Assembly: GCA_937926185.1 (NCBI GenBank)
Contig: CALEYM010000024.1
Span: 1 to 11,399 of the forward strand
DNA: 11,399 nt
Reading direction: 5' to 3'
Source of the DNA: an uncultured Bacteroidota bacterium
Lineage (GTDB): Bacteria; Bacteroidota; Bacteroidia; Chitinophagales; Saprospiraceae
Below the pieces are notes generated by a model. That model saw nothing but the letters and a program-made list of their open reading frames with translations. It did no database searches and had not been told where the DNA came from. How positions within the stretch are numbered: position 1 is the stretch's first letter; every line of letters starts with the position of its first letter. The position numbers and the translations under genes were made by a program. Shown piece after piece: positions 1 to 6,219 of this stretch.

Positions 1-16
1 GTGTCAAGTAAATGAT

Positions 17-29
17 TTCACCCGGTGAA
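17..29. promoter_or_regulatory. 13-bp dyad just downstream of the leftward promoter
   Basis: TTCACC at 17-22 and GGTGAA at 24-29 form a perfect 6+1+6 inverted repeat. It lies about 18 bases past the leftward -7 box, near the expected start of that transcript, where a repressor could act. It could also be chance, because a 12-bp dyad is short. Confidence 0.25.
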
Positions 30-46
30 TAAACGAAAAACGGCGG

Positions 47-54
47 CAAAGGTA
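47..54 (-). promoter_or_regulatory. Leftward Bacteroidota-type -7 box (TACCTTTG)
   Basis: On the minus strand the bases read TACCTTTG, a perfect match to the Bacteroidota -7 consensus TAnnTTTG. No TTTG is visible at the usual -33 distance (about 19 bp upstream). Transcription would leave the window to the left, which implies a divergent gene there. Confidence 0.45.
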
Positions 55-68
55 ACAAATATTATTTT

Positions 69-109
69 GGTAGACGGTGGACGGTGGACGGTAGACGGTG
101 GACGGTGGA
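69..109. repeat. Heptamer tandem repeat GGTRGAC, nearly six copies
   Basis: The 41 bases read as GGTAGAC, GGTGGAC, GGTGGAC, GGTAGAC, GGTGGAC, GGTGGA. The A/G variant recurs every third unit, so there is a 21-bp second-order repeat present almost twice. This pattern points to duplication of a 21-bp block made from an older heptamer array. There are no unique spacers, so it is not a CRISPR array. It is strongly purine-biased on the plus strand. Confidence 0.9.
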
Positions 110-225
110 AATAATTCAGGTGACTAAAGAAACCATATCGAACGTTTTACACATCAGCCAGCGAATTTGAGGGTTTCTTCGTTTGGCATACGGTAAGGAG
201 CAATGCCATCGCCCCGAGGTTGCCC

Positions 226-261
226 GAACTTTTCAAATTTCAAATTGAACTTTTCAAATTT
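226..261. repeat. 15-bp direct repeat GAACTTTTCAAATTT, two copies
   Basis: Identical copies lie at 226-240 and 247-261, start to start 21 bp (about two helical turns), separated by CAAATT. The sequence is AT-rich, unlike its surroundings. It may be a decayed repeat or a paired binding site; the sequence does not decide. Confidence 0.75.
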
Positions 262-310
262 GACTTTAAAAGGCCCAATGTTAAAATTCCGTTAAGCCGT
301 CCTTTAATTC

Positions 311-360
311 CGGAAACAAAGCCGACGGCCAAGCGTTTTTGCTTCGTACCTTTGTTTCCG
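311..360. promoter_or_regulatory. 11-bp perfect inverted repeat spanning the promoter of the exported-protein gene
   Basis: CGGAAACAAAG at 311-321 is the exact reverse complement of CTTTGTTTCCG at 350-360. The right arm contains the last five bases of the -7 box TACCTTTG. The 28-base interior contains two smaller dyads: GCC-GAC-GGC at 321-329 and AAGC-GTTTTT-GCTT at 331-344. An operator or a DNA or RNA structure at the promoter is plausible. Confidence 0.5.
347..354 (+). promoter_or_regulatory. -7 box (TACCTTTG) of the exported-protein gene
   Basis: This is a perfect match to TAnnTTTG. Transcription would begin near 361, giving a leader of about 47 bases before the GTG at 408. No -33 TTTG lies at the normal distance, so an activator or the surrounding inverted repeat may contribute. 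Confidence 0.5.
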
Positions 361-407
361 AAACCCCGGTTAAATCATTTTCCCCTTCACGAATAAATAC
401 AACACCG

Positions 408-1073
408 GTGATACGTACTTTTCTTCTGATTACCCTCGGGTTTTTGTTCGCCGCAAACGCCCTGGCCCAGCAGCCGCGGGACGATAAAAAACAGGAGTCG
501 AAACTGATCCAGTTTTCCGGCCTCATCGTCACCAACCTGGACGGCAACATGGTGCCGGTACCCTATGCCAGTATTTTTATACCGGAAAAAAGACGCGGCA
601 CCTACTCCGACTATCGCGGTTTTTTCACCATCGTGGCGGAAAAAGGCGATGTGATCCGTTTTAATTGCCTGGGGTTTCACCCGGTGTCCAAAACGGTGCC
701 CGATACATTGACGCAGGATCGCTATTCCATTGTGCAGATCATCAGTCAGGACACCCTGACCCTGCCCGAAGTGGTAATTTTCCCCTGGCCTTCGCGCGAG
801 CATTTCAAAGTAGAGTTCCTGAAAATGGACGTCACGCCCGAACTTCAACGCATCGCCGCTGAAAACGTGGCCAACGAATACATGGCCGAGGCCCGCAAAA
901 ATCCGGATATCGTGCCCCACGGCGGTCGCGAAAGCGCCAATTTTTACCTGCGCCAGCAATCCCGCGAATACGTCTACATCGGCCAGACGCCGCCCATGAA
1001 TATTTTCAGCCCCCTGGCCTGGGCACAGTTTTTTAAGGCCTGGCAGAACGGGGATTTTAAGAAGAAGAAGTGA
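408..1073 (+). CDS. Exported carboxypeptidase-regulatory-like domain protein
   Basis: Predicted 221-residue secreted protein. From the GTG at 408 the product opens with a classic signal peptide: a short basic start (MIRT), a hydrophobic core (FLLITLGFLFAA), then NALAQQ, where cleavage after ALA is expected. Residues of about 35-125 resemble the carboxypeptidase-regulatory-like beta-sandwich common in Bacteroidota surface proteins, with a 'VPYASIFIPEKRRGTYSDYRGFF' type pattern (split here at 20 residues: VPYASIFIPEKRRG, then TYSDYRGFF) and a later VIRFNCLGFHP strand. The remainder, rich in charged residues, ends in four lysines and has no family I recognise. The GTG start is chosen because the in-frame TTG at 339 lies upstream of the -7 box at 347-354 and would bury the signal peptide. 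Function is unknown; the likely location is the periplasm or outer membrane. It is monocistronic and converges on the AsmA-family gene. Confidence 0.75.
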   Translation: MIRTFLLITLGFLFAANALAQQPRDDKKQESKLIQFSGLIVTNLDGNMVPVPYASIFIPEKRRGTYSDYRGFFTIVAEKGDVIRFNCLGFHPVSKTVPDTLTQDRYSIVQIISQDTLTLPEVVIFPWPSREHFKVEFLKMDVTPELQRIAAENVANEYMAEARKNPDIVPHGGRESANFYLRQQSREYVYIGQTPPMNIFSPLAWAQFFKAWQNGDFKKKK

Positions 1074-1140
1074 TAAAAGAGGGTTAGAAGGCTATCGATT
1101 ACCCACAAAACCGACATCTCAAGGCCTCGGAGCACCCATT

Positions 1141-1160
1141 TCGCTTAAAATTATAAGCGA
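1141..1160. repeat. Hairpin inside the left palindrome arm
   Basis: TCGCTTA (1141-1147) pairs with TAAGCGA (1154-1160) around the six-base loop AAATTA. The first half belongs to the conserved outer arm. The second half is unique to the left side, so the left arm can fold on itself instead of pairing with the right arm. Confidence 0.55.
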
Positions 1161-1174
1161 CTTTGCTAATGTGG

Positions 1175-1202
1175 TAGCCGCAGCGCGGCGAAATATTTGT
1201 AG
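1175..1202 (+). repeat. Hairpin-plus-tail module, left copy (REP-like)
   Basis: The module is a 5-bp stem GCCGC / GCGGC (1177-1181 and 1185-1189) around an AGC loop, followed by the tail GAAATATTTGTAG (1190-1202). The inverted copy at 1310-1337 has the same layout with the stem reading GCGGC / GCCGC. A short GC hairpin with a conserved unpaired tail is the layout of REP-type elements. Confidence 0.7.
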
Positions 1203-1225
1203 ATTCAAGACGCAAACCCTGCATG

Positions 1226-1241
1226 GAGGTGCAGCGCACCG
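1226..1241 (+). repeat. GGTGC-AGC-GCACC hairpin, left copy
   Basis: Stem GGTGC (1228-1232) and GCACC (1236-1240) enclose the same AGC loop as the 1177-1189 hairpin. The 16-base block is repeated exactly, inverted, at 1271-1286. Here the stem is followed by GGAACG rather than the GAAAT-type tail. Confidence 0.7.
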
Positions 1242-1270
1242 GAACGCACAATGAATTCAGGTAAAAATTT

Positions 1271-1286
1271 CGGTGCGCTGCACCTC
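1271..1286 (-). repeat. GGTGC-AGC-GCACC hairpin, right inverted copy
   Basis: Read on the minus strand this is the exact copy of 1226-1241, and it is followed by GAAATTTTTACC. That tail resembles the GAAATATTTGTAG tail of the outer modules. Confidence 0.7.
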
Positions 1287-1309
1287 TGTGATAGAATCGG
1301 ACACATTAC

Positions 1310-1337
1310 CTACAAATATTTCGCGGCGCTGCCGCTA
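1310..1337 (-). repeat. Hairpin-plus-tail module, right inverted copy
   Basis: On the minus strand the stem is GCGGC-AGC-GCCGC (1335 down to 1323) with the tail GAAATATTTGTAG. Compared with the left copy it differs at two stem positions only, and these two pair with one another, so the stem is perfect in both copies. Confidence 0.7.
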
Positions 1338-1431
1338 TTAAACCCAAAAAGTGTTCAAAATTTTAAGCGAAATGGGGGCTCCGAGGCCATGAGATGTCGG
1401 TTTTGTGGGTAATCGTTGGCCTTCAAACCCT

Positions 1432-4002
1432 CTAACCTCCTTCCCCTCCCCTGATCGGGTCCAAATACTCCGTATCATCCTCCTCTTTCGGCACGGGCGC
1501 TCCGGCCCCTCTGAACTCCTGTTCAATAAAATTGGCGATCCTTTTTTTGCGCGCCTCGCTGCGCTCGAATTCGGCTTTCACCGCTTTTTTCCCGCGTTTC
1601 ATATCGTATTGGTCCACATTGCCCACGATGGTGTAGAACACATTGAACCAGCCTTTTTCGGCGGGCAGGGGATCGAGGTCGGGGTCGTGGCGTTTGATGC
1701 GGTTGAGCAGCATCTGGCCGGCGTTGATTTTGATTTTATAGTCGATATCGTTGTCGAAAGTGTGGGCGCCGGACAGGGTGAGGTTGAGGGCGTTGCTTTG
1801 AATGAGCATGGCGGGCAGGTAAAGCCGTTGGTCGCTGATCTCGAGATAGTTTTGAAGGCGGTTGAATTTTACCCGGCGCAGGTCTTCGATGTGTATGAAA
1901 GTGGAAAAATCCTCCAGCATTTTCAGGCCGACCAGTTCGCCGTTGGTGGCGGTGACGTCGGCGTAAGCTTTGAGTTTATCCATCAGGAACTCGTTGCGTT
2001 CGTCCCAGAAGGCGAACAGCACGACCCTGCCCGACAGGCGCCCGCGCAGGTTATCGGCGGTGACGACCTCCTGGTCGAAGTTTTCGCATTGTTCCATGCA
2101 GGTGTGCAGGTCGATATCGCGGGCGGTGATGCGCATCTTCAGGGTGGGGCTGATGGCGAAATGGGCCATGCCGTCAAGCTCGATGGCGCCCTGCATGGCG
2201 TTGGCGCTGCCGCGGATGGCGAGTTGATTATGATCGAATTCGAGGTGGCCGGAGAAATTGTCGCCTTCGATTTTGCCGTATTGAAAACGGGCGATGGAGG
2301 CTTCGAAAGTGCCTTTCAGGCGGTCGGTGAGGCGCTGCCGTTCAGCGTTGCCGGCCGCGCGCAGGGAATCCAGCGTGGGTTGGTCGCCCGTTTCCGGCAC
2401 GGAGAACATATCGACCAATTGGCTGACATCGAGGTTTCGGGCATTTAAGCGGGTAGAAAATTCCAACAGGGCATTGCTCGTATTCAGGGAATCGGCAAAC
2501 AATACGGGCAGGAGGTTGCGCGCGCTGCCCTGAAGGGCGAGGTCGCTGCGGCCGGCCAGCAGGTAAAAACTGTCAAGGGTCAGCAGGTTGTCTGCCAACA
2601 GCAGGCGCCCGGATTTGAAGTTCAGGGGGATCTTATTGTACGTAATTTGAGCCTCCTCGAACCGGAGTTCGCCGCCGGCGCGCACGTTGGCGATGCGGTT
2701 CATGCTGATGATGTCGGCGTATTTGCCCTGTACCGAGAGGTTGTTGAGGTGAACGAGCCCGTCGCCGTCGGAAATAGCCGGATTTCCGAATAATCCATAA
2801 GCGGCAGCCAGCGGCAAGGCGCCGTGGCAGTTGAAATCGACTTCCGGGTCATCGAGATTAGTGATTTTGAGGCTTAAATTCAGGGGTTGGCCGCCGAAAT
2901 CGCCCTGAAAATCCGCGATTTCGAGGGCGCCCTGCCCGCCCGGCGCGGCGCTGTACACGGCTTTAAAGGACACGTTGCGCAGGGGGCTTTGCAGTTTTTC
3001 CGAGCTGACCCTGCCGTCGCGCAGGGCTACTTCCATGCCCACGGTGGGGGTTTGGGTTTTGCCGGCGCGGCCTTTGACAAAACCGGTGCAGGAGTAAGAA
3101 CCGTTGCTTTGAAAATCGTTGAAATAACTGTGGTACGGTTCGGGCAGCAGGTCGAACAAAACGGAAATATCGCCTTCCCGGCTCAGGAGTTTCAGGTTCA
3201 GGTCGGTATAGTCCGGTTTGCCCACTGCAATACCTTCCACGGTGAAGGTGTTGCCGCCGACATTGAGTTCCACGCGCTGAAAATCGTACAGATTTTTATC
3301 CATGTCCACGGCCACGACGGCGTCGTAGTGCACGGATTCGCCGAGCAGGTAGCGGCTGTCGCCCATTTGCAGGCGGGCCACGCTGAAATCGGCCTGGCTG
3401 GACAAGTTGAACCGTTTGGCGGAAAAATCGCCGCCAAAACCCGCGTTATGCAGGTTGATCTCGGCGGTTTGCCGGGTTTTGAGGTTTTGAAAAGAGATCA
3501 GCAGGTTGTGCAGTTCGGCGTTGTCGAGGGCGAGCCGCAGGTCGCTGTCCGCGTTAGGTTCGGGTTGTTTTTTGGCCGTCGTTTTAAAAATCTCGTAATT
3601 GGCCTGTCCGCGTTCGTTGATGCGCACCCGGATACCGCCGCCGCTGACGCGCACGGTTTTGATCTCGATGCGGTCGCCGAACAGGCTGGCCAGATCGAAG
3701 CGGAACGACACTTCGCGGGCGAGCAACAGGTTGCCGCCAAAGGCGTCTTTGATCTGTACGTTGCTCAGGTCGACCGAGGCGTCGGGGAAACCGCTGAACA
3801 GCGAAAGGCTGGCGTCGCCCACTTTTAGCTCCGTTTTGAGATTTTTACCCAGTTCGGCCAATACGCGGCGGGTGATCTGGGCGTCGAAGAACAGGGCGAG
3901 AGACAGCAGCAAAAGGGTAACAATGCCCAGGGCGAGTCCTGAGCCGATGAGCAGGCGCAGCCAGAAAGGGCGGCGTTTTTTGACGGGAGAGTTTGTTCCC
4001 AT
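1432..4002 (-). CDS. AsmA-family envelope protein
   Basis: An 856-residue protein with a basic N-terminus (KKRR at 8-11), one membrane segment at about 14-39, and a long periplasmic part rich in alternating hydrophobic beta-strand sequence. Opening patterns such as RRVLAELGKNLKTELKVGDASLS and SGFPDASVDLSNVQIKD (the first split as RRVLAELGKN, LKTELKVGDASLS) are typical of AsmA N-termini. The C-terminal part carries the YKIKINAGQMLLNRI-type strand of AsmA C-terminal domains. Known relatives (AsmA, TamB, YhdP) are inner-membrane-anchored beta-groove proteins linked to lipid transport to the outer membrane; that role here is inference. A charged tail from about residue 800 (ERSEARKKR) ends in a Gly/Glu run. 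The stop codon overlaps the end of the palindrome. It is divergent from the PurF-family gene and appears monocistronic. Confidence 0.9.
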   Translation of the reverse strand: MGTNSPVKKRRPFWLRLLIGSGLALGIVTLLLLSLALFFDAQITRRVLAELGKNLKTELKVGDASLSLFSGFPDASVDLSNVQIKDAFGGNLLLAREVSFRFDLASLFGDRIEIKTVRVSGGGIRVRINERGQANYEIFKTTAKKQPEPNADSDLRLALDNAELHNLLISFQNLKTRQTAEINLHNAGFGGDFSAKRFNLSSQADFSVARLQMGDSRYLLGESVHYDAVVAVDMDKNLYDFQRVELNVGGNTFTVEGIAVGKPDYTDLNLKLLSREGDISVLFDLLPEPYHSYFNDFQSNGSYSCTGFVKGRAGKTQTPTVGMEVALRDGRVSSEKLQSPLRNVSFKAVYSAAPGGQGALEIADFQGDFGGQPLNLSLKITNLDDPEVDFNCHGALPLAAAYGLFGNPAISDGDGLVHLNNLSVQGKYADIISMNRIANVRAGGELRFEEAQITYNKIPLNFKSGRLLLADNLLTLDSFYLLAGRSDLALQGSARNLLPVLFADSLNTSNALLEFSTRLNARNLDVSQLVDMFSVPETGDQPTLDSLRAAGNAERQRLTDRLKGTFEASIARFQYGKIEGDNFSGHLEFDHNQLAIRGSANAMQGAIELDGMAHFAISPTLKMRITARDIDLHTCMEQCENFDQEVVTADNLRGRLSGRVVLFAFWDERNEFLMDKLKAYADVTATNGELVGLKMLEDFSTFIHIEDLRRVKFNRLQNYLEISDQRLYLPAMLIQSNALNLTLSGAHTFDNDIDYKIKINAGQMLLNRIKRHDPDLDPLPAEKGWFNVFYTIVGNVDQYDMKRGKKAVKAEFERSEARKKRIANFIEQEFRGAGAPVPKEEDDTEYLDPIRGGEGG

Positions 4003-4024
4003 ACGCGTATGTTTTATTGGCGCG

Positions 4025-4055
4025 CAAATCTGCGAAAATCCGCGTTCGTCGCAGA
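4025..4055 (-). promoter_or_regulatory. Candidate promoter of the AsmA-family gene
   Basis: On the minus strand a TCTG (4052-4055) is followed after exactly 19 bp by CAGATTTG (4025-4032). These differ by one base each from the Bacteroidota -33 TTTG and -7 TAnnTTTG. Transcription would start about 16 bases before the ATG at 4002. Confidence 0.35.
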
Positions 4056-4179
4056 GCGGTTCATCTAAAAACAGGATAACATCTCAGCCGGCATTTAAAC
4101 AGGAGATTCTCTTAACAACTTACAAAACTGTTACACAAAAACAACCCTTCCGTCCTAACGCTGTTTCCGGGGGGTGTCG

Positions 4180-4187
4180 TACCTTTG
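4180..4187 (+). promoter_or_regulatory. -7 box (TACCTTTG) of the PurF-family gene
   Basis: A perfect TAnnTTTG match that puts transcription start near 4194, about 25 bases before the ATG at 4219. No -33 TTTG is visible. The box lies downstream of the in-frame GTG at 4174, which argues against that earlier start. Confidence 0.55.
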
Positions 4188-4218
4188 CGGCTCCCGGCCT
4201 TCTAATTTTTCCCACACA

Positions 4219-6117
4219 ATGAGTGACCAGATACAGCATGAATGTGGCATCGCGGTAGTGCGATTGCTCAAACCGCTTGACTATTACCACAAAAAATACG
4301 GCTCAGCCTTTTACGGCGTTCAAAAATTGCAGCTGTTACTGCAAAAAATGCGCAACCGCGGACAAGACGGCGCCGGCCTGGCCACCATCAAACTAAATCC
4401 TGCGCCGGGCGCCCGCTACATCAGCCGCAAACGCAGCAACGCTTCCAATTATCTCGCCGACCTGTTCGACATGGTGTGGGGCCGCATCCGGCAACTGCCT
4501 CAGGAGCATCTTAACGACCCCGCCTGGCTCAAAGCCAACGCCCCCTACGCCGGCGAAGTGCTGATGGGGCACCTGCGCTATGGCACGCATGGCGACAACA
4601 GTATCGAGCGCGTGCACCCCTTCCATCGCCAGAACAACTGGATAAACCGCAACCTGCTGCTGGCCGGCAATTTCAACATGACCAACGTGGACGAATTGTT
4701 CCAGGAACTCGTCGACCTCGGCCAATACCCCAAAGAAAAAAGCGATACCGTGACCGTACTGGAAAAAATAGGGCATTTTCTCGACGACGAAGTACAGCGC
4801 CTCCACACCTGGTACAAACCCGACGGCTATTCCAACCAGGATATCAATAAACTCATTTTCGAAAACCTCGATATCCAGCGCCTGCTGCGCCGGGCCTGTA
4901 AGAAGTTTGACGGCGGCTACGTGCTGGGCGGCCTCATCGGCCACGGCGACGCGTTCCTGATCCGCGACCCCAACGGCATCCGCCCCGCCTACTGGTACCA
5001 GGACGAGGAGATCGTGGTGGCCGCTTCCGAACGCGCGGCCATTCAAACGGTGCTGAATGTAAAATTCGATACCGTTAAAGAACTCAAACCCGGCCACGCG
5101 CTCATCATCAAGTGCCACGGGGCCGTGAGCGAACAACCCTTCGCCGACACGCGCGAAACACGGGCCTGCTCCTTCGAACGCATTTATTTCAGCCGGGGCA
5201 ACGACCGCGAAATTTACCAGGAACGCAAAAAACTGGGCGAACTGCTGGCCCGGCCGGCGCTCGAAGCCGTGGACTTCGACCTGGAACACACCCTGTTTTC
5301 CTATATTCCCAACACCGCCGAAGCGGCCTTCTTCGGTTTGGCCGAAGGCCTGGCCAGGGAACTGAACAACTGGAAACAGGAGGAAATCCTAAAAATGCAG
5401 GAAGGTAATAAACTGACGCCGGAAAAACTCAACGACATCCTCCAGCGCCACCCCCGGCTGGAAAAACTGGTACACAAGGACGAAAAACAACGCACCTTCA
5501 TCGCCGACACGAAAAGCCGCAGCGACATGGTAAGCTACGTGTACGACGTGACCTACGGCCTGGTGGAAAACAACAAAGACAACCTCGTGCTGATCGACGA
5601 CTCCATCGTGCGCGGCACCACCCTGCGCGATTCGATCGTGACCATCACCGCCCGGCTCAACCCTAAACGCATCATCGTCCTGTCGAGCGCGCCGCAAATC
5701 CGCTTCCCCGACTGCTACGGCATCGATATGAGTAAGATGCGGGACTTCGTAGCCTTCCAGGCCCTGGTGCAACTGCTGCGCGAAACCGGTCGCGAACACC
5801 TCCTGCAGGAAGCCTACCAGCGTTGCAAGGCCTCCGAAAACCTGCCGTCGGAAATGATCCAGAATGAAGTGATCCCGCTGTACAATCACTTCGGCTATTG
5901 CGAGATCAGCCAGCGTATCGCGCAGATCGTGACGCCCAAAAACATCAAACCCGAGGTAAATATCATTTTCCAAACCCTCGACGGCCTGCACAAAGCCTGC
6001 CCCAAACACCAGGGCGACTGGTATTTCTCCGGCCGTTACCCCACGCCGGGCGGCAACCGCGTGGTGAACCGGGCGTTTATGAATTTTGTGGAGGATCGGG
6101 ATGAAAGGGCGTATTAA
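4219..6117 (+). CDS. Amidophosphoribosyltransferase-family protein (long Bacteroidota PurF type)
   Basis: A 632-residue class II glutamine amidotransferase fused to a phosphoribosyltransferase. PurF transfers glutamine-derived ammonia to PRPP, the first step of purine synthesis. Visible features: catalytic Cys9 in HECGIAVVRL after an eight-residue propeptide-like stretch; RYGTHGD at 120-126; GNFNMTN at 150-156; and the PRPP loop LIDDSIVRGTT at 458-468. Unlike classical PurF (about 480-510 residues) it has an extra segment near 380-450. The usual glutaminase NGN motif reads NFN, and iron-sulphur ligands are not all kept: Cys317 (ACSFE) is present, the FPDCYGID cysteine (499) is shifted, and only one C-terminal Cys (594) remains. 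From memory, Bacteroides homologues share this form, so it is a conserved lineage; whether it is the organism's only PurF cannot be told here. The ATG at 4219 is chosen because the -7 box overlaps any earlier start. Confidence 0.9.
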   Translation: MSDQIQHECGIAVVRLLKPLDYYHKKYGSAFYGVQKLQLLLQKMRNRGQDGAGLATIKLNPAPGARYISRKRSNASNYLADLFDMVWGRIRQLPQEHLNDPAWLKANAPYAGEVLMGHLRYGTHGDNSIERVHPFHRQNNWINRNLLLAGNFNMTNVDELFQELVDLGQYPKEKSDTVTVLEKIGHFLDDEVQRLHTWYKPDGYSNQDINKLIFENLDIQRLLRRACKKFDGGYVLGGLIGHGDAFLIRDPNGIRPAYWYQDEEIVVAASERAAIQTVLNVKFDTVKELKPGHALIIKCHGAVSEQPFADTRETRACSFERIYFSRGNDREIYQERKKLGELLARPALEAVDFDLEHTLFSYIPNTAEAAFFGLAEGLARELNNWKQEEILKMQEGNKLTPEKLNDILQRHPRLEKLVHKDEKQRTFIADTKSRSDMVSYVYDVTYGLVENNKDNLVLIDDSIVRGTTLRDSIVTITARLNPKRIIVLSSAPQIRFPDCYGIDMSKMRDFVAFQALVQLLRETGREHLLQEAYQRCKASENLPSEMIQNEVIPLYNHFGYCEISQRIAQIVTPKNIKPEVNIIFQTLDGLHKACPKHQGDWYFSGRYPTPGGNRVVNRAFMNFVEDRDERAY

Positions 6118-6160
6118 CACCTATCCTGACCTTCATCAAGCCCCCCTCTGACCCCCGTCA

Positions 6161-6191
6161 TTTGAATGGCGAAATAAACGGGCATCTTTTG
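6161..6191 (+). promoter_or_regulatory. Candidate promoter of the beta-barrel gene
   Basis: TTTG at 6161-6164 is followed after exactly 19 bp by ATCTTTTG (6184-6191), which keeps the TTTG half of TAnnTTTG but not the TA. An alternative -7 box is TATCTTTT at 6195-6202. Either would give a short leader before the ATG at 6220, so the gene can be transcribed independently of the PurF-family gene 102 bp upstream. Confidence 0.3.
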
Positions 6192-6219
6192 TCCTATCTT
6201 TTTCACCAATTCAAATGCC

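Larger units (their letters stand above)
1..407. other. Gene-free left flank with repeats and two opposing promoters
   Basis: I see no convincing coding region on either strand here. The stretch holds a leftward -7 box near 47-54 with a short dyad beside it, a heptamer tandem repeat (69-109), a 15-bp direct repeat (226-240 and 247-261), and the -7 box of the rightward gene at 347-354, which lies inside one arm of an 11-bp inverted repeat. The two promoters point apart, so this is a divergent intergenic region whose left-hand gene lies outside the window. Confidence 0.7.
1078..1433. repeat. 356-bp imperfect palindrome with nested hairpins between convergent genes
   Basis: Outer arms at 1078-1152 and 1359-1433 are inverted copies, 70 of 75 positions matching by my alignment. 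They include a 37-base block (1096-1132 against 1379-1415) with one mismatch. Two further matched blocks sit inside at symmetric positions: 1175-1202 against 1310-1337 (26 of 28) and 1226-1241 against 1271-1286 (16 of 16). All share a centre near 1256; the stretches between blocks are unrelated. The left end starts 4 bases after the upstream stop, and the right end overlaps the AsmA stop codon (1432-1434). It could act as a bidirectional transcription terminator, a REP-like paired element, or a small non-autonomous element with long terminal inverted repeats. I see no clear target duplication and no coding capacity. Confidence 0.9.

Noticed and set aside
69..109. CRISPR array
   Set aside because: The units are 7 bp and contiguous, without spacers.
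127..179. 8-bp inverted repeat AAGAAACC (127-134) and GGTTTCTT (172-179)
   Set aside because: It is short and widely spaced in AT-rich DNA, so it is expected by chance.
339..407. TTG start at 339 for the exported-protein gene
   Set aside because: It lies upstream of the -7 box and adds 23 residues in front of a complete signal peptide.
1405..2448. Long open frame on the plus strand opposite the AsmA gene, with a similar one at 2887-3828
   Set aside because: Both are antisense to a clear AsmA-family frame, show low-complexity Val/Ala/Gly-rich composition, and have no recognisable motif; they are by-products of GC-rich coding.
4174..4218. GTG start at 4174 for the PurF-family gene
   Set aside because: It would overlap the -7 box at 4180-4187 and add 15 residues ahead of the propeptide. 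The ATG at 4219 fits both family and promoter.
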